Source: CALGSZ01 sp042408955
Lineage (GTDB): Bacteria > Chloroflexota > Chloroflexia > Thermomicrobiales > UBA6265
Length of the DNA stretch: 64,000 nt
NCBI GenBank assembly: GCA_042408955.1
Contig: JBHOQQ010000172.1
Span: 1 to 64,000, forward strand
Reading direction: 5' to 3'
Shown piece after piece: positions 18,187 through 26,003 of this stretch. The notes below the pieces were generated by a model. It worked only from the letters and a program-made list of their open reading frames with translations. It made no database searches and was not told where the DNA came from. Numbering within the stretch: the stretch's first letter is position 1; each line of letters begins with the position of its first letter. Position numbers and translations under genes: made by a program.

Positions 18187-19121
18187 TCGACGTTCTGCTG
18201 CTTGGCACGGGTGGAATGATCCCTCTTCCGAACCGGTGGCTGTCTGCCCTGCTTGTCCGGAGCGGTGGGGAGCTTGTGCTGTTTGACTGCGGCGAAGGTA
18301 CACAAATTCCCTGGCGGATGTTCGGCTGGGGATTTCGCCGCCTATCGGTCATCTGCTTGTCTCACTGGCACGCCGACCATGTTGCCGGGTTGCCAGGATT
18401 GATGCACGCGGTGGCGAACGCCGGTCGAACTGAGCCGATGCGCATTTACGGCCCACCTGAGACGCGCCGCGTTGTGTCTGGCCTCCGGCAGATCGCCCCT
18501 GTGCTTCCCTATCCGGTCGAGGTGATCGAGCTTGAAGGGGGTGCGTCGTTTGCCTTGCCGGGCGGTTGCCGAGCCAGCACCCTCTGGGGAGAGCACCATG
18601 TGCCGTGCTTGGCCTATCGCGTGGATCGGCCTCGCGCCCCGCGCTTCGATGCGGCACGTGCGCTTGAGCTCGGTATCCCCGTTCAACTCTGGCGCCGGTT
18701 GCAAAACGGCGAAGCGGTGAGATGGGAGGGTGGCTACGCGGAGCCGGCTCAGGTGCTCGGGCCACCACGGCGCGGCATCGCCTTTGCCTATGTCACCGAT
18801 ACGCGCCCGGTGCCAGATCTCGTACCGTTTGTGGCTGGGGTCGATCTGCTCGTCTGCGAAGGCACCTACGGCAGCTCCGGCGACCTGCCGAAGGCAATTC
18901 AGCATCAGCACATGACCTTTGCCGAGGCAGCGACGCTGGCGAGAGAAGCAGGCGCCGGGCAGCTCTGGCTGACGCATTTCAGCCCGTCGCTCGACACGCC
19001 GGAGCAGTTCGCCGATGAGGCGGCAGCGATCTTCGCACGCGTGACCATCGGCTGGTCAGGACTGACGATGACGCTGAGCTATGAGCACGACGCGATTGAA
19101 TCTGCTGGCCGCTCTGCATGA
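18183..19121 (+). CDS. rnz: Ribonuclease Z / metallo-beta-lactamase-fold nuclease
   Basis: A 312-residue MBL-fold protein. The zinc motif is SHWHADH (His61, His63, Asp65, His66), with later ligands in YVTDTRP and LTHFSP. The N-terminus LLLGTGGMIPLPNRWLSALLV is the RNase Z/BN pattern, and a QHMTFAEAATLAREAGA helix precedes the last ligand. The expected role is tRNA 3' end processing in the cytoplasm. ATG at 18183 overlaps the stop of the preceding small ORF. The histidine motif starts SHWH rather than the more common SHTH or THTH. Confidence 0.82.
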   Translation: MIDVLLLGTGGMIPLPNRWLSALLVRSGGELVLFDCGEGTQIPWRMFGWGFRRLSVICLSHWHADHVAGLPGLMHAVANAGRTEPMRIYGPPETRRVVSGLRQIAPVLPYPVEVIELEGGASFALPGGCRASTLWGEHHVPCLAYRVDRPRAPRFDAARALELGIPVQLWRRLQNGEAVRWEGGYAEPAQVLGPPRRGIAFAYVTDTRPVPDLVPFVAGVDLLVCEGTYGSSGDLPKAIQHQHMTFAEAATLAREAGAGQLWLTHFSPSLDTPEQFADEAAAIFARVTIGWSGLTMTLSYEHDAIESAGRSA

Positions 19122-19469
19122 CGCTGGCGCGGGATCCTTCGCGCCGAGGGTCGGAAGGTGTGACCGGTTGAACCGGGCGCAGGGTGCGCAACGCTCCTGC
19201 CGGATGCGCGCCTAGCGACCTGCTCCCTCGCTACCATCGGGGCAAGGCTCAGGCAAGGGAGCCGGCGAAAGCCGGCTGCTCTGCTGGGGGAGAGAGATCC
19301 CGTGCTGCGCACTCCTGCGCGATCGCGAACAGAATGCCAGATCGAGCCCCCTTCAGGGGGATTCGTTGTGCTCAGCGCGGGGACTTTAGTCTTGCGCGAT
19401 GCCGGAGGTGCGCCCGCACTTGCGCGGGCCGAAAGACCCGCGCTCAACATACAAATCGCAAGGCCCGCG
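19122..19469. repeat. Intergenic block of REP-like hairpins
   Basis: No gene is seen between rnz and the convergent LCP gene. The block contains a perfect 7-bp hairpin with a GAAA loop (AGCCGGC-GAAA-GCCGGCT, 19260-19277), a CCCCC-TTCA-GGGGG hairpin (19347-19360), a CTCAGCGCGGGG...GCGCGATG element (19371-19401) and a GCGGGCC-GAAAG-ACCCGCG element followed by CTCAA (about 19424-19446). Three of these modules recur at 50250-50400. Some may also terminate the two convergent genes. Confidence 0.75.
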
Positions 19470-20837
19470 CTACGCACCCGGGCTCGCTTCAGTATCGAGT
19501 GCTTGCTCGATGAACGCCCGAATAGCGTCAAGATCGCCCGTGTACACCCACCGTCCATCCTCGATGAATCCGCCTTGGAGCAATGGCTCACCGAGCGTGG
19601 TCAACCTAATGTCGTCCCGCTCAAACTCGCGGGCGAGGCGGGCCAGAGTCAACTGCTCTTCGAGTTGGAAGCTTGTTTGGACGGCATCGCCCACCGCAAG
19701 GATGATCTCATCCGCGCGAGTGACCGAGCGAAAGCTCTTGCCCTTATCAAAGATGGCTAGGAGCACATCGAGCTGTCGCTCGCGCCGGGCATCATCGCTA
19801 TCAGCGTGGCGCGTGCGCACGTATTTCAGTGCCCGGTCGCCGTCCATGTGTTGCCGGCCAGGAGCAAATTCCACAACTTCAGTCCCGTAATCCTCGGTTG
19901 GGTACTGATCGTCATGAATCAGGTAGGGCACGTCAACCTCGATGCCGCCAAGGGCGTCGACCACGGTCTTGAAACCGTTGAAATCCACGAGGACATAGTG
20001 ATCAATGGGCACGCGGAAAACTTGCTCGACCGTGTCGCGCACTTTCACGACGCCGGCAACGGGGTCGTCTGGCTTAGCTTGGTGGCCGTAGTTGTAGGAG
20101 CTATTGATCTTATCTGGTCCGAGGCCGGGAATTTCGACAAGCAGGTCGCGCGGAATGCTGACCGCGGCGAGCCGGCGATGAACGAGATCAAGGTGGGCCA
20201 AGATAATGACGTCCGCGTTCTGGTCGCCTCCATCCGGCCTGCGGTCCACACCAATGACGAGAATGTACAGGTCGGTTTTGCCCTGCCAAACAGCCGAGTG
20301 GGATGGATCGCCGTCGGCCATGCTCGCTTCGACGATGCGGCGCACAACATCCAAGCGCGAGGGCGAATCCGACTTGGCAGGTGGGCGAGCTGTCGGCGTA
20401 GGCGAGGGCGCAGAATTGACACGGGTCGCCGCTAGCGATTGGTCCGGTGCCTGCGTTGGTCTGTCTGGCGTGCGCTCATCCGTTGCGCTTGGGCCTACCG
20501 TTGAGAAGGTGGTTGGCTGAGGCGTGGGTGATGGCGCAAGCGCGGCCGTTGCGGCCGGAGTGGTGGTCGCCTCGTTGCCGATGGTAAAGGCGACCTCGGT
20601 CTCTCGCGTCGGCAGGGGGACCACAGCAGCCTGCTCGGCATCGACGATGGCACTGACCACACGCCAGCTCTGAATGCCGAGCGCAACAACGGCCAATGCC
20701 AAGACAAAGCCAACCGCGAGGGCGGGGCGACGCCGTCCGGAGCGCAGCGCGGGTCGAGGCGAGTTGTGCGGGGTCCTCTCGGGCGCAGCCGGAGGTGGCT
20801 CTGGATATGAGATGGCTTCTTCCTCCCTTCCTGGCAT
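19470..20837 (-). CDS. LytR-CpsA-Psr (LCP) family cell-wall ligase
   Basis: A 455-residue type II membrane protein. A basic, proline-rich cytoplasmic N-terminus precedes one membrane helix (about 39-58, PALAVGFVLALAVVALGIQSW). A Thr/Pro/Ala-rich linker of roughly 110 residues follows, then the LCP domain: ILVIGVDRRP, ADVIILAHLD, AVSIPRDLLVEIPG, INSSYNYG, LDALGGIEVDV-type core, and ALKYVRTRHADSDDARRERQ. LCP enzymes attach polyprenyl-linked glycans to peptidoglycan. The Arg and Asp residues that bind the pyrophosphate are present. The start at 20837 lacks a strong ribosome site. It fits with murA and the two glycosyltransferases upstream. Confidence 0.88.
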   Translation of the reverse strand: MPGREEEAISYPEPPPAAPERTPHNSPRPALRSGRRRPALAVGFVLALAVVALGIQSWRVVSAIVDAEQAAVVPLPTRETEVAFTIGNEATTTPAATAALAPSPTPQPTTFSTVGPSATDERTPDRPTQAPDQSLAATRVNSAPSPTPTARPPAKSDSPSRLDVVRRIVEASMADGDPSHSAVWQGKTDLYILVIGVDRRPDGGDQNADVIILAHLDLVHRRLAAVSIPRDLLVEIPGLGPDKINSSYNYGHQAKPDDPVAGVVKVRDTVEQVFRVPIDHYVLVDFNGFKTVVDALGGIEVDVPYLIHDDQYPTEDYGTEVVEFAPGRQHMDGDRALKYVRTRHADSDDARRERQLDVLLAIFDKGKSFRSVTRADEIILAVGDAVQTSFQLEEQLTLARLAREFERDDIRLTTLGEPLLQGGFIEDGRWVYTGDLDAIRAFIEQALDTEASPGA

Positions 20838-20902
20838 GCAACATCGCCTGGATGCGGATGTGGGCACCTGCCGGGGTCGGGGCGCACCAGCGCATAGTTT
20901 AC

Positions 20903-20931
20903 TTGGTGCAGTCAAGGACGGTCAGCATACT
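20903..20931 (+). promoter_or_regulatory. Candidate sigma70 promoter for the CocE/S15 hydrolase
   Basis: TTGGTG (20903-20908) and CATACT (20926-20931) are separated by exactly 17 bp. This would start a transcript near 20938, about 120 bases before the hydrolase ATG. Confidence 0.45.
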
Positions 20932-21058
20932 ACCCGCTGGGGAACGCATGGCGCGTGCCACACGCCTCGTCATTTTTCGAGAGAATGCTGCTAGGATGAC
21001 GCACCAGCGGGGAAGGGCAGCGTCGGGAGGAAGCATTGCATACACACGGGAGTGGCAA

Positions 21059-22801
21059 ATGAGCGATCAGGTCGGGGTGCCAGTTCCGGGCGTGCCAGGG
21101 GTGGTCGTCGAGCGGAATGTTCCGTGTCGTGTCCGCGATGGGACGGTGCTGAGGGCTGATGTCTACCGGCCAGCGGGCACAGGGCCGTTCCCCGTGATTC
21201 TCATTCGCTTGCCATACGATAAGACGCAGGCAGAGAATGTCGCTTACAGTCACCCATCATGGTACGCCCGCCACGGATACATCGTTGTCTGCCAAGACAC
21301 CCGGGGCCGCTATGCATCGGAGGGTGAGTGGTACCCCTTCCTCCACGAGGCGGAGGATGGCTACGACACGATCGAATGGGCGGCACGGTTGCCAGGAGCA
21401 AATGGGAAGGTCGGGATGTATGGGTTCTCCTATGCTGGAGCGACCCAGCTACTCCCCGCTGTGCTCCGGCCGCCGAGTCTGGTGACAATCTGCCCAGTGA
21501 TGACCGGGTCGCAATATTACGAGGGCTGGACCTACAACCAGGGGGCGTTTGCGCTGGCGTTTGCGGCCTCTTGGGCGCTCAGCCTGGGCATTAACAACGC
21601 CCAGCGGCGCGGTGATGATGAGGCAGTGCGGTCTTATTCCACGGCGTTCGCCAGCGCTCTCTCTTGGGATTGGTATCTACCGCTGAAGGATTTCCCACCG
21701 CTGCGTGGACCCGATACCGCGTATTTCTTCGACTGGCTCGCCCATCCCACCTACGACGAGTATTGGCGACGCTGGAGCATTGACGAAGACTACAGCCGCA
21801 TCACGACTCCCGCGCTTCACATCGCTGGTTGGTATGACATCTTTCTCAGTGGCACCGTGGCCAACTTCAAGGGTTTGCGCCGCTACGCTGGCACCGAAGA
21901 GGCACGCCGGGGACAGAAGCTGATCATTGGCCCCTGGTATCACATTCCTTGGCGGCCATTGGTTGGCAACGTCTCGGACAACGCGTCACCGAGTGTCATA
22001 GACGATTGGCAATTGGCCTGGTTCGATCAATTCTTGAAGGGGAATTGGACCGGCGTGCTGGACTCGCCCGTCACGGTGTTTATCCTCGGCGAGGACCGGT
22101 GGCATGATGTGGACGATTGGCCACCGCCGCAGGCAACGCCGACCGCTTGGTATGTCCATTCGCGCGGGCGCGCCAATTCCGTATTCGGTGATGGCACCCT
22201 CTCTCTCGATCCGCCATTAGATGAGCCAGCCGACGTGTTTACCTACGATCCCACCGTTCCCAATCTGAGCCAAGGAGGGCATTCCTGCTGCTTCCCTTGG
22301 GTGGCACCCATGGGTCCGGCCGATCAGGCGCCGAGTGAGCAATGGAACAGTGTCCTGGTGTACACCAGCGACCCGCTGACCGAAGACCTCGTGCTGCTCG
22401 GCGACGTGACCGTCCGGGTATTTGCCGCGACCACTGCCGCTGACACCGACTGGACCGCGCGCCTGTGCCGCGTCGATCCCAGCGGTGTCTCGATCAATCT
22501 TCAGGAAGGGATCGTCCGGGCGCGCTATCGTACGTCCACCGTCCGCGGCGAGCCGATTCAGCCCAATCAAGTCTACGAGTATGAGATTCTTCTTGGGCCT
22601 GTGGGTGTTCGCATTCCCGCGGGACACCGATTGCGCCTGACCATTTCGAGCAGCGATTTTCCCCAGTGGGATCGCAATTTGAACACCGGTGGGGAGCTTG
22701 GAGCCGAAGGACCATCGCGAGCCGTGGTGGCAACTCAGACCGTGCTCCACGATGCCGCACATCCCACGCGGGTCATCCTGCCGGTCGTCCGGGAGCTGTG
22801 A
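21059..22801 (+). CDS. CocE/NonD-type S15 alpha/beta hydrolase
   Basis: A 580-residue protein of the X-Pro dipeptidyl-peptidase (S15)/cocaine esterase group. The catalytic Ser124 lies in GMYGFSYAGATQ, the Asp in IAGWYDIFLSGT and the His in GPWYHIPW. A C-terminal jelly-roll (DPLTEDLVLLGDVTVRVFA through PAGHRLRLTISSSDFPQWDRN) completes the family layout. No signal peptide is visible, so it is cytoplasmic. It cleaves acyl esters or amides, or proline-linked peptides. ATG at 21059 follows GGGAG. Its TGA shares a base with the next ATG (TGATG), so it is coupled to the CitE-like gene. Confidence 0.88.
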   Translation: MSDQVGVPVPGVPGVVVERNVPCRVRDGTVLRADVYRPAGTGPFPVILIRLPYDKTQAENVAYSHPSWYARHGYIVVCQDTRGRYASEGEWYPFLHEAEDGYDTIEWAARLPGANGKVGMYGFSYAGATQLLPAVLRPPSLVTICPVMTGSQYYEGWTYNQGAFALAFAASWALSLGINNAQRRGDDEAVRSYSTAFASALSWDWYLPLKDFPPLRGPDTAYFFDWLAHPTYDEYWRRWSIDEDYSRITTPALHIAGWYDIFLSGTVANFKGLRRYAGTEEARRGQKLIIGPWYHIPWRPLVGNVSDNASPSVIDDWQLAWFDQFLKGNWTGVLDSPVTVFILGEDRWHDVDDWPPPQATPTAWYVHSRGRANSVFGDGTLSLDPPLDEPADVFTYDPTVPNLSQGGHSCCFPWVAPMGPADQAPSEQWNSVLVYTSDPLTEDLVLLGDVTVRVFAATTAADTDWTARLCRVDPSGVSINLQEGIVRARYRTSTVRGEPIQPNQVYEYEILLGPVGVRIPAGHRLRLTISSSDFPQWDRNLNTGGELGAEGPSRAVVATQTVLHDAAHPTRVILPVVREL

Positions 22802-23739
22802 TGACGATGCGAGTTGCGCGCAGTATCTTGTCGGTTCCAGCCTCATCGCTGCGCATGATCGAAAAAGCGCTTGCGAGCGAGGCAGATATCGTCTTTCTCG
22901 ATCTTGAGGATGCCGTTGCTCCGGCAGAGAAGGCCGCGGCGCGGGCGAATGTGATCGCGGCGATGCGGGATCTGGACTGGCGGGGAAGGCCGCGCGTGTA
23001 CCGGATCAACGGCCTCGACACTCCCTTTTGCTATCGCGACCTCATCGAGATCATCGAGGGTAGTGAGGGGAGGGCCGATCTCGTCATCGTGCCGAAGGTA
23101 GGCCGTCCTGAAGATGTCGTCGTGGTTGCAACCCTACTGGGTCAACTCGAAATGGCGACCGGCACGGCGCGGCGGATTGGCATCGAAGCGCAGATAGAAT
23201 CGGCCTCGGGCCTCCTCGCCTGCGAGCGCATCGCAACGGCTGGTGATCGCCTGGAAGCGTTGATATTTGGTCCTGGGGATTTCGCGGCCACCATTGGTAT
23301 GCCAAGCAGTGCGATCGGCACTCCTGATGATTGGGATGCCCGGTATCCAGCACACCGCTGGCACTACGCGATGGCGCGGATTGTGGTCGCGGCTCGGGCA
23401 GGAGGGTTGCGCGCCATTGATGGGCCGTATGCGGATATTCGTGATCTAGACGGGCTGAGGCGCTCCTGTGAACTCGCGCGTGCGCTGGGCTTTGATGGCA
23501 AGTGGTGTATCCACCCGGCGCAGATCCCCATTGTCAACGAGGTGTTCACGCCGACCGAGGCGGAGCAAGCGTGGGCACGGCGCGTCCTCGCTGCTTACGA
23601 AGAGGCGACGGCCGCGGGACGTGGCGCCATCACGGTTGATGGGAAGATGATCGATGCCGCGAACGTGCGCATGGCCCAGCGGACGCTTGCCATGGCCAGT
23701 GGCAGGGATGTGGCTGGAGAGCAAGTCTCCAACGCTTGA
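22801..23739 (+). CDS. HpcH/HpaI aldolase-citrate lyase family CoA-ester lyase
   Basis: A 312-residue TIM-barrel protein of the CitE/malyl-CoA lyase group. It begins RSILSVPASSLRMIEKAL, has VFLDLEDAVAPAEK (acidic metal and CoA region), RINGLDT, VIVPKVGRPED, IEAQIESASGLLACERIA (metal-binding Glu), FGPGDFAATIG (metal-binding Asp) and GKWCIHPAQIPIVNEVFTP. Likely substrates are malyl-CoA, beta-methylmalyl-CoA or citramalyl-CoA. In Chloroflexota such lyases can serve the 3-hydroxypropionate bicycle, but no other bicycle gene is nearby, so the pathway is unassigned. Its start overlaps the hydrolase stop. Confidence 0.87.
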   Translation: MTMRVARSILSVPASSLRMIEKALASEADIVFLDLEDAVAPAEKAAARANVIAAMRDLDWRGRPRVYRINGLDTPFCYRDLIEIIEGSEGRADLVIVPKVGRPEDVVVVATLLGQLEMATGTARRIGIEAQIESASGLLACERIATAGDRLEALIFGPGDFAATIGMPSSAIGTPDDWDARYPAHRWHYAMARIVVAARAGGLRAIDGPYADIRDLDGLRRSCELARALGFDGKWCIHPAQIPIVNEVFTPTEAEQAWARRVLAAYEEATAAGRGAITVDGKMIDAANVRMAQRTLAMASGRDVAGEQVSNA

Positions 23740-23745
23740 GACGGA

Positions 23746-23785
23746 ATGCAACACCGGGCGCCCGTAACGGCGCCCGGTGTTGCAT
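23746..23785. terminator. Bidirectional terminator hairpin
   Basis: A perfect 17-bp inverted repeat (ATGCAACACCGGGCGCC, loop CGTAAC, then its complement) lies seven bases after the CitE-like stop and 17 bases beyond the rpmE stop on the other strand. Its placement between convergent genes supports a shared terminator. There is no long U tract. Confidence 0.85.
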
Positions 23786-23802
23786 CAGCGTGTGCGCGTT
23801 TG

Positions 23803-24216
23803 TTAGGCCCCAGTTTCGGCCTGCGGCTCCGCATCGGTGCCTGCCGCGCTAGCGCCCTCGGTGGCAGCGGCGGCCTGAGCGCGCGCAGCCGCCCTGGCAG
23901 CAGCCTCCTCGGCCGCCGCTTGAGCAGCCAGCTCCTCCTGGCGGCGCCGCTCGGCTTCGAGCCGAGCCTGACGGGCTTGCATTCGTTGCTTGCGCTTCGA
24001 AACGACTGGCTCGGCCGCAGCAACACTCAGCTTGCGCATGAACCGCTCAACCTGGCCAGCGGTGTCGACGATGCGCTGCTCACCTGTGAAGAATGGATGG
24101 CAAACATTGCACAGGTCGGTCCGTAAAATCGGCTTGGTTGACCGCGTCGTAAAGGTGTTGCCGCACGCGCAGATGACCTGCGCCTCAACATACGGCGGAT
24201 GAATGCCCGGTTTCAT
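23803..24216 (-). CDS. rpmE: 50S ribosomal protein L31 with long Ala/Glu-rich tail
   Basis: A 137-residue protein. The first 70 residues are a normal L31 with the zinc-binding form: CACGNTF and CNVCHPFFTGEQRIVDTAGQVERF. From about residue 72 it continues as a charged, then Ala/Glu-rich helix (KRKQRMQARQARLEAERRRQ, then AAEEAAARAAARAQAA), roughly doubling the usual 65-75 residues. It is the last gene of rplU-rpmA-rpmE, with a strong terminator directly downstream. The Cys-containing form implies zinc dependence. Confidence 0.93.
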   Translation of the reverse strand: MKPGIHPPYVEAQVICACGNTFTTRSTKPILRTDLCNVCHPFFTGEQRIVDTAGQVERFMRKLSVAAAEPVVSKRKQRMQARQARLEAERRRQEELAAQAAAEEAAARAAARAQAAAATEGASAAGTDAEPQAETGA

Positions 24217-24234
24217 GATTGCTCCTCAGTGGTA

Positions 24235-24564
24235 TTAGTCCGCGGCAGACGCGAGTTGCTTCGCGGCCACGCCGGCTTCCGTCTTCGGTTGGCCGCCGAC
24301 CGGATAAACCTCGGGCGGATAGACGCTAATCCGGCGCTTGTTGCGATGCACGGGCTCGAATTTCACCACACCATCAATCAAGGCGTAAATGGTGTGATCC
24401 TTCCCGATGCCAACATTGTTGCCGACCCAGAATTGCGTCCCGCGCTGCCGGACGACAATGCTGCCGGCACGCACGAACTGGCCATCGTAGCGCTTGACGC
24501 CGAGCCGCTTCGACTGGCTATCTCGTCCGTTTCGTGAGCTTCCAACACCCTTCTTATGTGCCAT
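24235..24564 (-). CDS. rpmA: 50S ribosomal protein L27
   Basis: A 109-residue protein starting MAHKKGVGSSRNGRDSQSKR, the standard L27 start whose N-terminal tail reaches the peptidyl transferase centre. There is no cleavable N-terminal extension of the Firmicutes type. GSIVVRQRGTQFWVGNNVGIGKDHTIYAL is intact. The C-terminus is about 20 residues longer than in E. coli and ends Ala-rich. It lies between rplU and rpmE, with short gaps of 67 and 18 bp. Confidence 0.95.
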   Translation of the reverse strand: MAHKKGVGSSRNGRDSQSKRLGVKRYDGQFVRAGSIVVRQRGTQFWVGNNVGIGKDHTIYALIDGVVKFEPVHRNKRRISVYPPEVYPVGGQPKTEAGVAAKQLASAAD

Positions 24565-24631
24565 GGTCGTGTGATCTCCTTTCTCGCCGCGTCATGCTCC
24601 GCTCGACACCAGGGAGCCGATGGCCCCTGCG

Positions 24632-25048
24632 CTAGGCATTGATGGCCGTGATGGTCAGGTGCGACAACGGCTGGCGGTGACCGAGGCGGCGGCGATACCG
24701 TTTCTTCGGCTTGTAGGTAAAGACGACGATCTTCTCGCCCCGAAAGTGGTCATCAACCCGGGCGGTGACGGTGGCGCCGCTGACGACGGGAGTGCCCACA
24801 CGCACTTCACCCTGGTTCGCCACGAGTAGCACGCGGTCAATCGTAATCTCAGTGCCAGCCTCGACGGGCAAGCGCTCGACCGACAGGCGGTCACCAACTT
24901 GGACCCGATACTGCTTGCCACCCGTCTCGATGATGGCGTACCCCGCTGCCTGGGCAGCGGACGCGACTGGCGCGGCTGACGGCTCTGCCACGGGCTCGGC
25001 GGCAGCCTCGGCTGGCGCAGTGGTCGTTTCAGTTGCAGGATCGCTCAT
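24632..25048 (-). CDS. rplU: 50S ribosomal protein L21 with N-terminal extension
   Basis: A 138-residue protein. A 38-residue Ala/Pro/Glu-rich N-terminal extension (MSDPATETTTAPAEAAAEP onward) precedes the L21 core, which begins YAIIETGGKQYRVQVGDRL and ends with FTYKPKKRYRRRLGHRQPL and HLTITAI. The start at 25048 has only a weak ribosome site, and no internal ATG or GTG sits just before the core. It is first in the operon; the leader upstream contains two inverted repeats that may control it. Confidence 0.92.
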   Translation of the reverse strand: MSDPATETTTAPAEAAAEPVAEPSAAPVASAAQAAGYAIIETGGKQYRVQVGDRLSVERLPVEAGTEITIDRVLLVANQGEVRVGTPVVSGATVTARVDDHFRGEKIVVFTYKPKKRYRRRLGHRQPLSHLTITAINA

Positions 25049-25103
25049 CGTCTCGTCTCGCCTGGTTTCTCTGCCAACGTGCGGGATACCGCGCACACGA
25101 AAT

Positions 25104-25146
25104 CGGGTGCCAAACGCACCCGCGGCGGTAAAGTGTACCACACTTT
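25104..25146 (-). promoter_or_regulatory. Inverted repeats upstream of rplU
   Basis: Two perfect inverted repeats lie 56-98 bp upstream of rplU. CGGGTGC-CAAAC-GCACCCG (25104-25122) could form a leader hairpin. AAAGTGT-ACC-ACACTTT (25130-25146) is a 17-bp palindrome that could be an operator, or hold the -10 (TACACT on the minus strand). Ribosomal operons are often controlled by leader RNA structure; which of these acts here is not known. Confidence 0.5.
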
Positions 25147-25164
25147 GCTCTGGGACACCGAACA

Positions 25165-25253
25165 TCTCGCTTCGCGTGCGCAGGGTGCGATCGTCGGCAC
25201 GGTCGGAGGCGGCGGGCTCGTCACCTCTCGCTTCGCGTGCGCAGGGTGCGATC
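25165..25253. repeat. 28-bp direct repeat pair
   Basis: TCTCGCTTCGCGTGCG followed by CAGGGTGCGATC occurs identically at 25165-25192 and 25226-25253, a 61-bp period. It lies in the 428-bp intergenic stretch between rplU and the DsrE-like gene, upstream of rplU. The core GCGCAGGGTGCG also appears once near 19180. I see no gene in this stretch. Confidence 0.88.
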
Positions 25254-25476
25254 ACTTGGTACTAAAGACCGGTCCAAGCTACCTCGGAAGCGGTAGTGAC
25301 CGTTGCCCCTTCGTTTGCGCGGGTAGTTCTCTGCCAAAAGCTCGTGCTGCGAAAACAATGTAGGAAGTAGGCTCGCTTACAGCGATCTCGCTTCGGGCAT
25401 GGTAGCGTTGGAGGAGAAATGCTCGTTGATCTATTTCCGCGATGATTGCCACGGAGGAGAGGAGGTAGGGGGTTTT

Positions 25477-25833
25477 ATGGCCAAGATCGCGGTCGTCGTG
25501 TTTGCGGACTCGGAGTCTCATGCGGACTTGGGGCGAGTAGTCAATGCCATGTTGGTAGTCCGTGAAGCTGCTGAATCTGGCGATGATGTGCGCTTCATCT
25601 TCGACGGGGCTGGAACAAAGTGGATCGCTGGATTGGAAAACCCAGCCCATCGCTCGCACAATCTGTATCAATCGATCCGTGGCCGTATCACTGGAGCATG
25701 CAAATATTGTGCGGCAGCGTTCGGGGTTCTTGACAAAGTGTCTGAAGCCGGAGTGCCATTACTTGACGAATACCACCAGCATCCAAGCCTGCGGCGGCTC
25801 GTAGCCGATGGATACGAAGTGCTGGTTTTCTGA
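25477..25833 (+). CDS. DsrE/DsrF-like sulfurtransferase-fold protein
   Basis: A 118-residue protein with a DsrE-like pattern: KIAVVVFADSESHADLGRVVNAMLVVREAAESGDDVRFIFDGAGTKW in outline, then GACKYCAAAFGVLDKV and LVADGYEVLVF at the end. The two Cys in CKYC could carry persulfide sulfur, as in DsrE/TusD proteins, though their position is not the classical one. ATG at 25477 follows GGAGAGGAGG. It stands alone, facing the broken reductase gene on the opposite strand. The fold call is moderate and the role is unknown. Confidence 0.65.
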   Translation: MAKIAVVVFADSESHADLGRVVNAMLVVREAAESGDDVRFIFDGAGTKWIAGLENPAHRSHNLYQSIRGRITGACKYCAAAFGVLDKVSEAGVPLLDEYHQHPSLRRLVADGYEVLVF

Positions 25834-26003
25834 GCACCCGCTAGGTTACTTGCTCTGCAGCGTCCTCGGCACCTCGAGTCCAGAGAGGCTTGATGTCAGG
25901 GGCTCCGGAAGCCGAGTTTGCGCGGATTGGAAAGGTTTTCATGAGAATGCCCCCGATCGCCAGCGGAATGACGGTTCGTTACTCAGCGTTCTCCTGATGC
26001 CGG

